Part shown: positions 7,788-16,253 of the stretch, piece after piece
Position numbering within the stretch: position 1 is the stretch's first letter
How the letters are laid out: the number at the start of each line of letters is the position of its first letter
Assembly: GCA_904502015.1 (NCBI GenBank)
Contig: CAJGEA010000002.1
Span: 1-46,020, forward strand
Direction: 5' to 3'
DNA length: 46,020 bases
DNA from: an uncultured Clostridia bacterium
Lineage (GTDB): Bacteria > Bacillota > Clostridia > Oscillospirales > CAG-272
Notes under the pieces: model-generated
What the model saw: the letters and a program-made list of their open reading frames with translations, nothing else
The model's database searches: none
Told to the model about the DNA's origin: nothing
Made by a program: the position numbers and the translations under genes

Positions 7788-9095
7788 TTAACGTGTCAAT
7801 GCTTCAAGATCCCGCCAGAATGCGGGGTAGGATTTGGCGACTGCCTCGGCACCGCATACCGTGACCGCGCCGCGGCAGACGGTGGCGGCAACGGCGGCGC
7901 TCATAGCGATGCGGTGGTCGCCCGCCGCATCCACGATACCGCCCGTCAGATAGGGCTTTCCGTGAATGATGAGACCGTCTTCGGTCTCGGTAATATCCCC
8001 ACCCAGCGCGGTGAGCATAGCGGAAACCGTCATGAGACGGTCACTTTCCTTGAGTCGGAGCCGCGCCGCACCTACAATACGGGTCTCACCCTCTGCCACC
8101 GATGCGGCAACCGCGAGGATGGGCACGAGGTCGGGAATTTGCGTAGCATCGATGATGCATCCGCGCAGACGGGATGCATGTGCCACGACCGAGCGGGCGC
8201 GGATATCGAATCGACCGCCCATACGGGTCAGCACGTCTACGATGGCGCGGTCGCCCTGACGGGAGGCGGTGTCGATGTCCTCAACGGTAATGGAATTGCC
8301 TTCGGGCGTCAGAAGTCCCGCCGTGAGGAAGAACGCCGCACCCGACCAGTCACCGCCCACGGGGGGCGTTGTCGCAGCGTCGGGAATGGATGCAAGCGCG
8401 TCGCGCCCGACAATGGTGAAATCGGGAAGGATACCGCCGACCGCGCTCGTCACGCGGGCAATGGCGTCTAGTGTCATGTCAATATAGGGAACGGATTCTG
8501 CCTTGCCCGTCACAGAAAGGCGGCTGTCCCCGCGCAAAAGCGGGAGGGCAAAGAGCAGTCCACTGATAAACTGGGAGGAAACACCGCCGTCGACGGCGAA
8601 TGCGCCTGCCTGCAATTTTCCGCTTACCACAAGGGGATTCGTTCCCATAGGCGAGAGGACGGCACCGTGCGCCGTCAGCTCCTCGTACAGAGGGGAGAGA
8701 GGGCGCTCGGGGAGTCGTCCGTGTCCCACAAGGGATACCGTAAAGCCATCGGGAGCGCCGTCGGTCGCACCCAGCGCACAGCAAACGGGAAGCAGAAAAC
8801 GCAGAGTCGAGCCCGACTCGCCACAATCCAGCACGGCGGTGTCGGGCAGAGCGGTGATGGGAGTGACGACGAAATCCTCACTGTCACGTTGAATATCGGC
8901 CCCCAGCGCAACAAGACAGCGTGCCGTGGCCTCAATGTCCTCGTTGAGATCGGTACAGCGAATGCGCCGTGACGCGCCGCTGCCGCCGTACAGCGCCGCA
9001 AGAGCCGCACAAATGAGGGCACGGTGCGCCTCGGATTTAGAAGAAGGCGCGCGCACCGCCCCGCCAAGACGGGGGGAGAAAAGTTGCTTATCCAT
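7788..9095 (-). CDS. aroA: 3-phosphoshikimate 1-carboxyvinyltransferase (EPSP synthase)
   Basis: AroA transfers the enolpyruvyl group of PEP to shikimate-3-phosphate. At 435 residues it is a full-length two-domain inside-out barrel protein. Near the N-terminus is APSSKSEAHRAL with the substrate-binding Lys and Arg. About residue 93 is CGESGSTLRFLLP, and in the second half RLKESDR, the PEP-site signature. An AAGGAG site lies before the start, and the gene begins 24 bp after aroB ends. Whether it belongs to the glyphosate-sensitive or insensitive class I cannot settle by eye. Confidence 0.96.
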   Translation of the reverse strand: MDKQLFSPRLGGAVRAPSSKSEAHRALICAALAALYGGSGASRRIRCTDLNEDIEATARCLVALGADIQRDSEDFVVTPITALPDTAVLDCGESGSTLRFLLPVCCALGATDGAPDGFTVSLVGHGRLPERPLSPLYEELTAHGAVLSPMGTNPLVVSGKLQAGAFAVDGGVSSQFISGLLFALPLLRGDSRLSVTGKAESVPYIDMTLDAIARVTSAVGGILPDFTIVGRDALASIPDAATTPPVGGDWSGAAFFLTAGLLTPEGNSITVEDIDTASRQGDRAIVDVLTRMGGRFDIRARSVVAHASRLRGCIIDATQIPDLVPILAVAASVAEGETRIVGAARLRLKESDRLMTVSAMLTALGGDITETEDGLIIHGKPYLTGGIVDAAGDHRIAMSAAVAATVCRGAVTVCGAEAVAKSYPAFWRDLEALTR

Positions 9096-9119
9096 AAGAA
9101 AACTCCTTGCCGAGTTGGA

Positions 9120-10220
9120 TCAATCGCCAAGTCCCGCGCGAATGTAGGATTCCAGCGCGTCCACGGGAACGGTGGTCAGACGCGTGTCGCCGATTCCGTA
9201 GGGGATGGCGAGCGTGATGAAGCCCCCCGCCCGCTTCTTGTCGGACAGCGCGGCAGGGAAGAGCTGCTCGGTGGTAAAAGGACAGCTTACAGGTAGGTTG
9301 AAGCGGACGAGTAGATCGCACAGCTCGTCGGCGGTGTCCTCCTCGCAAATGCCGAGTAGCTCGGCCGTGCGGGTGATGATGACCATGCCGATGGCCACGG
9401 CGCTTCCGTGGGAAATGGTGAAATTCGAGAAACTCTCGATGGCGTGACCTACCGTGTGACCCAGATTGAGAAGCTGGCGCGCGCCCTTGTCGGTCTCGTC
9501 TTCCTCTACCAGCACCCGCTTGTCCTCCACGCAAAGGCGGATGATCTCCGCCATGTGGGCGCGAGGCGCGTCACCGCGCAAGAGCTCGTAGAGCGCGCGG
9601 TCACGGATGACGGCATACTTGATGACCTCGGCAAAGCCGTCGGCGAGGATCTCGGGGGGCAGGGTATCCAGACACTCGGGGTCGCAAAGCACCAACGAGG
9701 GTTGGTGGAACGCGCCCACCAGATTCTTGCCTGCGGGTATGTCGATGGCGGTCTTGCCGCCCACCGAGGCATCCACCATAGCGAGCAAGGTGGTAGGGAT
9801 CTGTACGAAGGGAATGCCGCGCTGGTAGATCGCGGCGGCAAAGCCGCCGAGGTCACCCACCACGCCGCCGCCCAGAGCGACGAGACAGTCGGCACGGGTC
9901 AGATGCTCCTCGGCCATGTGCTGGAGAAGGGCCAGCAGATTCTCGGCCGATTTGGAGGCCTCGCCGTGGGGGATGACGTGGCGGAAGGGGGTAAAGCCGG
10001 CTTCGATCAGGGAGCGCTCCACCGTGTCGGTGTAAAGGGCCTCCACCGTATCGTCGGTCAAAAGGACGGCGCGGCAGGGGGAGTGGACGGCGGCGATGGC
10101 TTCGCCCGCGTGGGCACGGATGCCTGCAGAAATGCGAACGTCGTAGCTGTGCGCGGGGCGGGCGGGTACGTTGACACGCACGGCAGATTTGGAGGTTGCG
10201 GGGGTATTGCGGTTGGACAT
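9120..10220 (-). CDS. aroB: 3-dehydroquinate synthase
   Basis: AroB cyclises DAHP to 3-dehydroquinate using NAD and a divalent metal. The signature GGGVVGDLGGFAAA and the IPTTLLAMVDASVGGKTAID block contain the NAD-binding and phosphate-binding residues. HTVGHAIE, with metal-ligand His, follows. I start it at the ATG at 10220, because AAGGGAG stands 8 bp upstream and the 366-residue product matches the family. The frame is open further upstream, but that region overlaps the promoter. It is the first gene of the leftward shikimate operon; DAHP synthase is not in the window. Confidence 0.95.
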   Translation of the reverse strand: MSNRNTPATSKSAVRVNVPARPAHSYDVRISAGIRAHAGEAIAAVHSPCRAVLLTDDTVEALYTDTVERSLIEAGFTPFRHVIPHGEASKSAENLLALLQHMAEEHLTRADCLVALGGGVVGDLGGFAAAIYQRGIPFVQIPTTLLAMVDASVGGKTAIDIPAGKNLVGAFHQPSLVLCDPECLDTLPPEILADGFAEVIKYAVIRDRALYELLRGDAPRAHMAEIIRLCVEDKRVLVEEDETDKGARQLLNLGHTVGHAIESFSNFTISHGSAVAIGMVIITRTAELLGICEEDTADELCDLLVRFNLPVSCPFTTEQLFPAALSDKKRAGGFITLAIPYGIGDTRLTTVPVDALESYIRAGLGD

Positions 10221-10256
10221 GACGGATGCTCCCTTACAATAAAAATATACCATTGA

Positions 10257-10285
10257 ATTATACCACAAAACGGTGGTGATGGCAA
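10257..10285 (-). promoter_or_regulatory. Sigma-A promoter for the aro operon
   Basis: Read on the minus strand, TTGCCA (10285-10280) and TATAAT (10262-10257) are separated by 17 bp. TGG directly before the -10 makes an extended -10. Transcription would start near 10250, giving a ~30-nt leader to aroB. Confidence 0.75.
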
Positions 10286-10450
10286 TAGGAAAAAGAAAAA
10301 ACAATGGCATTTTTTTGAATTTTTATTCTCTTGTTTGATAAAAAAACGGTAAAAACTTTCATTTTGCCGCGACAAACCTGATCTTTTTGACGGCTTTTAT
10401 TATAATTTGAAATTTTTTAGAAAAAATCCTGCAAATTTTTTAAAAAGCAC

Positions 10451-10479
10451 TTGCAATTTACAACGACATGGTGTATAAT
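10451..10479 (+). promoter_or_regulatory. Sigma-A promoter for gdhA
   Basis: TTGCAA (10451-10456) and TATAAT (10474-10479) with a 17-bp spacer. The expected start is near 10486, so the leader is ~84 nt. Confidence 0.8.
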
Positions 10480-10492
10480 ATAGACGTAAGGA

Positions 10493-10504
10493 ACAGAATT
10501 CTGT
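10493..10504. promoter_or_regulatory. 12-bp palindrome at the gdhA transcription start
   Basis: The sequence acagaattctgt is a perfect inverted repeat just after the predicted transcription start of gdhA, a typical place for a repressor operator. No regulator is identified, and it could be chance. Confidence 0.35.
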
Positions 10505-10569
10505 GTTTTGTCCCTGCCAAGGGCCGATATTGGTCATAATTTTGAATTTTCTTAAAGGAGTGGATTCCA

Positions 10570-11913
10570 ATGTCTTACGTAGATGAAGTAATTGAAAAAG
10601 TCGTTGCCCAGAACCCCGCGCAGCCCGAGTTCCATCAGGCCGTCAAGGAGGTGCTTGACTCCCTGCGCCCCGTCGTTGAGGCGAACGAGGCTCTGTACCG
10701 CAGAGAAGCTCTGCTGGAGCGCATGGTCATTCCCGAGCGCATCATCACCTTCCGCGTTCCGTGGGTGGATGACAACGGTCAGGCTCACGTAAATACCGGT
10801 TACCGCGTACAGTTCAACAGCGCGATCGGCCCCTACAAGGGCGGTCTTCGTCTGCACCCCTCGGTAAACCTCTCCATTATCAAGTTCCTCGGCTTCGAGC
10901 AGACCTTCAAGAACTCGCTGACCGGCCTGCCCATGGGCGGCGGTAAGGGCGGTTCCGACTTCGATCCCCGCGGCCGCTCCGACCGTGAGATCATGAACTT
11001 CTGCCAGAGCTTCATGAACGAGCTGTACCGCCACATCGGTGCTGATACCGACGTTCCCGCCGGTGACATCGGCGTAGGTGCGCGCGAGGTCGGTTACTTC
11101 TTCGGTCAGTACAAGCGCCTCGTCAACCGCTACGAGGGCGTTCTGACGGGTAAGGGTCTGTCCTACGGCGGCTCTCTCATCCGTCCCGAGGCAACCGGCT
11201 TCGGCGCCGTTTACTACACCGTTGAGATGCTCAAGTCTTTCGGCGACGATATCAAGGGCAAGACCTTTGCCGTATCCGGCTTTGGTAACGTAGCTTGGGG
11301 TACTGTCAAGAAGGTCACCGAGCTGGGCGGTAAGGTCGTGACCATTTCCGGTCCCGACGGTTACGTGTACGATCCCGACGGTATCAACACCGAGGAGAAG
11401 ATCAACTTCATGCTCCAGATGCGCGCCTCCGGCCACGATAAGGTTAAGGATTACGCAGATAAGTTCGGCGTTGCCTACTTTGCAGGCAAGCGTCCTTGGG
11501 AGCAGAAGGTCGACGTCATTATGCCCTGCGCAACCCAGAACGAGGTTGGCGCCGAGGATGCCAAGAACATCGTGGCCAATGGCGTTAAGTACTACGTCGA
11601 GGTTTCCAACATGCCCACCACCTTTGAGGCTATGGAGATCCTCAAGGCCGCAGGTCTCGTGATCGCTCCCTCCAAGGCTGTTAACGCAGGCGGCGTAGCC
11701 GTCTCCGGTCTGGAAATGAGCCAGAACTCCATGCGTTACAACTGGACTGCCGAAGAAGTCGATGCAAAGCTGAAGCAGATCATGGCCAATATCTATAAGA
11801 ACTCCTTTGAAGCCGCTAAGAAGTACGGTATGGACGGCGACCTCGTCGCCGGTGCGAATATCGCAGGCTTCGAGAAGGTTGCTTCGGCTATGCTGGCTCA
11901 GGGCTTGGTCTAA
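10570..11913 (+). CDS. gdhA: Glutamate dehydrogenase (NADP-type, hexameric)
   Basis: GdhA interconverts 2-oxoglutarate plus ammonium and glutamate, normally in the assimilatory direction for this subgroup. The 447 residues match the ~450-residue NADP-dependent bacterial family. Motifs: GLPMGGGKGGSDFDP with Lys126 of the substrate site, the catalytic DVPAGDIGVG, the Rossmann segment VSGFGNVAWG, and PCATQNEV. An AAAGGAG site lies upstream, with its own promoter before it and a strong terminator after it, so it is probably monocistronic. Its codon use is strongly biased (Cys TGC, Lys AAG, Arg CGC/CGT), as expected for a highly expressed gene. Coenzyme preference is inferred from overall similarity. 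Confidence 0.96.
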   Translation: MSYVDEVIEKVVAQNPAQPEFHQAVKEVLDSLRPVVEANEALYRREALLERMVIPERIITFRVPWVDDNGQAHVNTGYRVQFNSAIGPYKGGLRLHPSVNLSIIKFLGFEQTFKNSLTGLPMGGGKGGSDFDPRGRSDREIMNFCQSFMNELYRHIGADTDVPAGDIGVGAREVGYFFGQYKRLVNRYEGVLTGKGLSYGGSLIRPEATGFGAVYYTVEMLKSFGDDIKGKTFAVSGFGNVAWGTVKKVTELGGKVVTISGPDGYVYDPDGINTEEKINFMLQMRASGHDKVKDYADKFGVAYFAGKRPWEQKVDVIMPCATQNEVGAEDAKNIVANGVKYYVEVSNMPTTFEAMEILKAAGLVIAPSKAVNAGGVAVSGLEMSQNSMRYNWTAEEVDAKLKQIMANIYKNSFEAAKKYGMDGDLVAGANIAGFEKVASAMLAQGLV

Positions 11914-11973
11914 TATTTACATAGATTTAGTTCCGAGATTCTCAGCATTCAGCTATAATGTTTTCGCAACCCC

Positions 11974-12005
11974 GCACCCCTGCCCACGGGCAGGGGTGCT
12001 TTTTT
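11974..12005 (+). terminator. Rho-independent terminator of gdhA
   Basis: A perfect GC-rich stem (gcacccctgccc with gggcaggggtgc) closes on a very short loop and is followed by six T residues. Confidence 0.92.
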
Positions 12006-12018
12006 GCACAGTCTTTTG

Positions 12019-12047
12019 TTGACAACCGCCCTCCATCGTGGTATAAT
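12019..12047 (+). promoter_or_regulatory. Consensus sigma-A promoter for polA
   Basis: A perfect TTGACA (12019-12024) and a perfect TATAAT (12042-12047) are spaced 17 bp apart, with TGG before the -10 (extended -10). The predicted leader to polA is ~55 nt. Confidence 0.9.
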
Positions 12048-12107
12048 AGAGATAATATGGCAATACTGAACCCATGAGGGGCCACCGCCCCCGAAAGGAT
12101 ATATGCA

Positions 12108-14669
12108 ATGAAAACACTCCTGTGCATCGACGGCAACAGCATCCTCAACCGTTCCTTCTACGGCATCCGACTCCTGACCAATAAGGACGGCTTTCCCACC
12201 AACGCGCTCTACGGTCTGGTCAATATTCTGTCCCGTCAAATCGAGGATCTGAAGCCCGATTACGCCGCCATTGCCTACGATCTCCACGTCCCCACCTTCC
12301 GCCATAAGCTCTACGATGAATACAAGGCAGGCCGCCACGCCATGCCCGACGAGCTTCGCGCCCAAATGCCCGTGTCCCGTGAGTTCGCCGAGATGCTGGG
12401 CGTTCATATCCTCTCCATGGAGGGCTACGAGGCAGACGATATCCTCGGAACGCTCGCCGCGATGGCTGAGGCATCCCCTGAGGAGTGCCGCGCGTATATC
12501 CTCACGGGTGACCGCGACTCCCTCCAGCTCATCTCCCCCCGCGTCCACGTTCTTTTGGCAGGGAACACTGCCACGGTGGATACCGACGAAGCCGCGTTTG
12601 TGGAAAAATACGGCGTTCGTCCCGACCAGTTTGTGGATGTCAAGGCGCTCATGGGCGACAGCTCGGATCATATCCCCGGCGTGCCGGGTATCGGCGAGAA
12701 GACCGCCCTCAAGCTCATCTCGGAATTCGGCTCACTGGATGCCGTTTACGCTCAGCTCGACACCGCCAAGCACACCCCCTCGGTCTATAAAAAACTCAGC
12801 GAGGGCAAGGAAAAAGCCTATCTCTCCCAAACCCTCTCCCGTATCTGCCGTGACGTTCCGCTGGGGCTGACGCTCGATGATCTGACCACCCGCCCCATGG
12901 ATCGCAACGCCGCCCGCGAGCTGTTCATCAAGTACGAATTTTCGGGATTTATCAAGCGCTTCGGCCTCTCGGACGAGGCTCCGTCGGCCGAGGATGCGCC
13001 CGCCGCGGCTGCGAGCGAGCAAGCCCCCGCCGTGACTGCAAAGGATATCACCGCCGCCGAGCTGGCCGCCCTCCCCGCGGACCGCTACGCCCTCGCGGTG
13101 GCCGAGGATACCTTGTGCATCTGCCGTGGTGGCGAGATCTGCCGCATTTCCTTAAACGATACAACCCGCGATGCCGTTGATGCGTTCCTGCACGGCAAGG
13201 GGTATACCTTCATGTGCCACGATGCCAAGCAGCTCTACCACGACATGGACGCCCACGGCATCCGATTCCGCTCGGTGGACACAGACGTAATGCTCGCCGC
13301 ATACGCGCTCAATTCAAGCATGGGCGGCTTTGATATGGATCGCCTCTGCGTGACCTTCCTTGGCCGCACACCCGCCGATGCCGACGGCAAGCTCGCCTCG
13401 GTCGCCCCCCTCTGCGACCATCTGCACTCCAAGCTGGAGGAAACCGAACAAACCGCCGTTTTCCGCGAGATCGAGATGCCTCTCGCCGCCGTTCTGTGTG
13501 ACATGGAGGCCTACGGCTTCCAGATCGACCGCGCCTCCATCGAGGGATACGGGCAGGTGCTGGACACCGTGGCCGCCGACCTGGAAAACCGCATTTTCCT
13601 TTACTCGGGAAAGCCTTTTAATATCAATTCCCCCAAGCAGCTCGGTGAGATTCTGTTCGAAACCCTGATGCTCCCCACCGACAAAAAGACCAAAACGGGC
13701 TACTCCACCAGCGCCGAGGTGCTGGAAAAGCTTCGCCGCTACCACCCCATCATCGACGATATTCTGGACTACCGTCAGGTTACCAAGCTGAAATCCACCT
13801 ACGTGGAAGGACTCCTCAAGGTCGCGGACGAGAGCGGCCGCGTGCATACCACATTCAAGCAAACGGGTACGACCACGGGACGACTCTCCTCCGCCGAACC
13901 CAACCTTCAAAACATCCCCATCCGCACCGATCTGGGCCGAGAACTGAGAAAATTTTTCGTCCCCTCCGCCCCTAATCGCGTGCTGATCGATGCCGACTAT
14001 TCTCAGATCGAGCTTCGCCTGCTGGCTGATATCGCAGGGGACGATGCCATGCGCGCCGCCTTCCGCGACGGCGTGGACATCCACACCGACACCGCCTCTC
14101 GTGTATTCAACGTAGCCCCCGACGAGGTTACCATCGAGCTTCGTAAGAAGGCAAAAGCGATCAACTTCGGACTCATGTACGGCATGGGTGAGTTCTCGCT
14201 GGCCGAGGATCTGCACATCTCCCGCGCCGAGGCAAAATCCTATATCGACAGCTACCTGCATAGCTACCCCGATATCGACCGCTACCTCGGTGAGATCGTA
14301 AAAACCGCCTACGCGCAGGGCTATGTGACTACCAAGCACGGCCGTCGCCGCTATATTCCCGAGCTGGCGGAATCCAATAAGATGCGCAAGAAATTCGGCG
14401 AGCGCGTCGCCATGAACAGCCCCATTCAGGGCACGGCGGCAGATATCATCAAGCTCGCCATGATCCGCGTACACCACCGCCTCGCCGAAAGCGGTCTGGA
14501 TGCCCGTATGATCCTGCAGGTACACGACGAGTTGATCCTTGAGGCCTCCCACGACTGCGCCGAGCAGGCCATGCAGCTTCTCGTGGAGGAGATGGCGAAT
14601 GCCGCCACTCTCTCGGTGCCGTTGGATACCGATGCCCATATCGGTGCAAACTGGTTTGAGGCACACTAA
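12108..14669 (+). CDS. polA: DNA polymerase I
   Basis: PolA fills gaps and removes RNA primers in replication and repair. Of 853 residues, ~1-290 form the 5'-3' exonuclease, with the acidic residues in CIDGNSIL, YEADDILG, TGDRD and MGDSSDHIPGVPGIGEKTA. Residues ~305-475 occupy the 3'-5' exonuclease position, but the DxE motif is missing (the strand reads RYALAVAEDTLCI), so proofreading should be absent, as in Bacillus and Thermus enzymes. The polymerase domain has motif A DADYSQIELR (Asp630), motif B KKAKAINFGLMYG and motif C QVHDELIL (His806-Asp807-Glu808). A GAAAGGA site precedes the ATG. malQ follows after 30 bp and may be co-transcribed. Confidence 0.97.
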   Translation: MKTLLCIDGNSILNRSFYGIRLLTNKDGFPTNALYGLVNILSRQIEDLKPDYAAIAYDLHVPTFRHKLYDEYKAGRHAMPDELRAQMPVSREFAEMLGVHILSMEGYEADDILGTLAAMAEASPEECRAYILTGDRDSLQLISPRVHVLLAGNTATVDTDEAAFVEKYGVRPDQFVDVKALMGDSSDHIPGVPGIGEKTALKLISEFGSLDAVYAQLDTAKHTPSVYKKLSEGKEKAYLSQTLSRICRDVPLGLTLDDLTTRPMDRNAARELFIKYEFSGFIKRFGLSDEAPSAEDAPAAAASEQAPAVTAKDITAAELAALPADRYALAVAEDTLCICRGGEICRISLNDTTRDAVDAFLHGKGYTFMCHDAKQLYHDMDAHGIRFRSVDTDVMLAAYALNSSMGGFDMDRLCVTFLGRTPADADGKLASVAPLCDHLHSKLEETEQTAVFREIEMPLAAVLCDMEAYGFQIDRASIEGYGQVLDTVAADLENRIFLYSGKPFNINSPKQLGEILFETLMLPTDKKTKTGYSTSAEVLEKLRRYHPIIDDILDYRQVTKLKSTYVEGLLKVADESGRVHTTFKQTGTTTGRLSSAEPNLQNIPIRTDLGRELRKFFVPSAPNRVLIDADYSQIELRLLADIAGDDAMRAAFRDGVDIHTDTASRVFNVAPDEVTIELRKKAKAINFGLMYGMGEFSLAEDLHISRAEAKSYIDSYLHSYPDIDRYLGEIVKTAYAQGYVTTKHGRRRYIPELAESNKMRKKFGERVAMNSPIQGTAADIIKLAMIRVHHRLAESGLDARMILQVHDELILEASHDCAEQAMQLLVEEMANAATLSVPLDTDAHIGANWFEAH

Positions 14670-14699
14670 CGATTCAATCTGGAAAAGAGGTATTTTTAT

Positions 14700-16211
14700 A
14701 TGAAGCTTTCGCGTTCCGCAGGCGTTCTCATGCACGTCACCTCCCTCTGGGGCAGTGACTCGGTCGGTTGCTTTGGCAAGGAAGCGCGTGAATTCGTGGA
14801 TTTTCTGTCCGATTGCGGCTTTGGCTGGTGGCAGGTGCTCCCGTTCTGCATGGCCGACGAGTGCAACTCCCCCTACCGCTCCTACTCGGCGTTCGGTGGC
14901 AATCCCTATCTCGTGGATATCCGTCAGCTGGCCGAGGCTGGGTATCTGACCTACGCCGAGATCCAGCTTGCTAAGCAGGATACCCCCTATGCCTGCGAGT
15001 TCGACAAGCTCGAGGTCGGGCGCATGAATCTGCTCCGCATCGCCGCCGCCCGCGCAAGCGAGGCGGATCGCGCCGAGATCGCCGCGTTTATTGACAACAA
15101 TCCTTACCTCGCGCAGTTCTGCGAGTTCATGGCCCGCCGCGCCGCCAATGGCAATAAGCCTTGGTATGAATGGGGAAACGACGAGATGGACGAGGTCGAG
15201 CGCTTTACGTGGCAGTTCATCCAGTTCCATTTCATGCGGCAGTGGGAGGCCGTCCGCGCCTACGCCAACTCCAAGGGCGTGCGCATCATGGGCGATATCC
15301 CGATCTACGTCGCCTACGACTCCTGCGACGTGTGGGCCAACCGTGACCTGTTCGATCTGGACGAGAAGGGCGCCCCCCGTCACGTGGCTGGCTGTCCCCC
15401 CGACTACTTCTCGGAGGACGGTCAGCTCTGGGGCAATCCTCTCTACGATTGGAAGCGCATGAAGGAGGATAACTTCGCCTGGTGGTCGGCGCGCATGAAG
15501 CATATGCTCTCGCTCTTTGATGGCGTGCGTATCGACCATTTCCGCGGACTTGAGGCCTATTGGAGCATCCCCGCCGATGCCGAGACAGCCCGCGAGGGTA
15601 AGTGGGTCAAGGGCCCCGGAAACCCCTTCATCAGGCAACTCCACAACGTGGTGGACGAGGTCGAGACCGCAACGGGCAAGGGCGCGCTCGTGGTCGCCGA
15701 GGATCTCGGCGAGGCCACCGAGTCGTTGGAAAAGTTCGTCAAGGCAAGCGGATTCCCCGGTATGCGCGTCATGCAGTTCGGCTTTGACGGCGACCCGGAA
15801 AATACCCATCTCCCCTATAACTACGTCAAAAACTGCGTAGCCTACACGGGCACGCATGATAATAACACCCTCCTCGGCTTCGTGTGGGACTGCGACAAGG
15901 AGACCCGCCGCAAGGTGCTCCACTACTGCGGCTATACGCAGGATAACTGGGACTGCCGCGAGAGCTACCGTGCCGTGATCCGCACTCTGATGGCATCCTG
16001 CGCCGATCTGGCCATCCTGCCTGTGCAGGATCTCCTCCTCTACGGCTCGGATTGCCGTATGAACGTCCCCGGTCGAGCGAAGGGTAACTGGGAGTTCCGC
16101 ATTACTCGCGAGCAGCTGGACGGCATCGACCGCGGCTATTTCCGATACCTCAACGAGCTTTACGGCCGTATCGAGTACCCGAAGAGCACCGACAACCAAA
16201 CCGTTATTTAA
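14700..16211 (+). CDS. malQ: 4-alpha-glucanotransferase (amylomaltase, GH77)
   Basis: MalQ moves alpha-1,4-glucan chains between maltooligosaccharides or glycogen-like acceptors in the cytosol. Its 503 residues suit the short bacterial amylomaltase class. The opening GVLMHVTSLWG and the CNSPYRSYSAFGGNPYL block are typical. The catalytic residues are visible: nucleophile Asp279 in VRIDHFRG, acid/base Glu334 in VVAEDLGE and the transition-state Asp387 in TGTHDNNT. It lies 30 bp after polA with a GAAAAGAGG site, and a strong hairpin follows. No other glycogen or maltose gene is adjacent. Confidence 0.96.
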   Translation: MKLSRSAGVLMHVTSLWGSDSVGCFGKEAREFVDFLSDCGFGWWQVLPFCMADECNSPYRSYSAFGGNPYLVDIRQLAEAGYLTYAEIQLAKQDTPYACEFDKLEVGRMNLLRIAAARASEADRAEIAAFIDNNPYLAQFCEFMARRAANGNKPWYEWGNDEMDEVERFTWQFIQFHFMRQWEAVRAYANSKGVRIMGDIPIYVAYDSCDVWANRDLFDLDEKGAPRHVAGCPPDYFSEDGQLWGNPLYDWKRMKEDNFAWWSARMKHMLSLFDGVRIDHFRGLEAYWSIPADAETAREGKWVKGPGNPFIRQLHNVVDEVETATGKGALVVAEDLGEATESLEKFVKASGFPGMRVMQFGFDGDPENTHLPYNYVKNCVAYTGTHDNNTLLGFVWDCDKETRRKVLHYCGYTQDNWDCRESYRAVIRTLMASCADLAILPVQDLLLYGSDCRMNVPGRAKGNWEFRITREQLDGIDRGYFRYLNELYGRIEYPKSTDNQTVI

Positions 16212-16215
16212 TGAG

Positions 16216-16251
16216 AAACCGCCTTTCATGCTTCGGCATGAAAGGCGGTTT
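16216..16251. terminator. Hairpin between convergent malQ and radA
   Basis: A perfect 16-bp stem with a TTCG tetraloop lies 4 bp past the malQ stop and 2 bp from the radA stop. Its outermost pairs are A-T on both sides, so it can serve as a bidirectional terminator, although the U-tract is short on each strand. Confidence 0.75.
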
Positions 16252-16253
16252 GC

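Larger units (their letters stand above)
10221..10569. other. Divergent intergenic region between aroB and gdhA
   Basis: This 349-bp AT-rich gap has no convincing gene. It holds a minus-strand promoter for the aro operon (10257-10285), a plus-strand promoter for gdhA (10451-10479), and a 12-bp perfect palindrome in the gdhA leader (10493-10504). The stretch 10290-10445 is very AT-rich, with A- and T-tracts and no other recognisable signal. Confidence 0.75.

Noticed and set aside
10120..10310. Longer aroB starting at 10310
   Set aside because: The extra residues overlap the predicted promoter at 10257-10285 and lack family similarity; the ATG at 10220 has a good ribosome site.
13314..16229. 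A 971-codon minus-strand frame across the 3' half of polA and all of malQ
   Set aside because: Both plus-strand genes have complete catalytic motifs; the minus frame crosses two genes and shows no domain or start signal.
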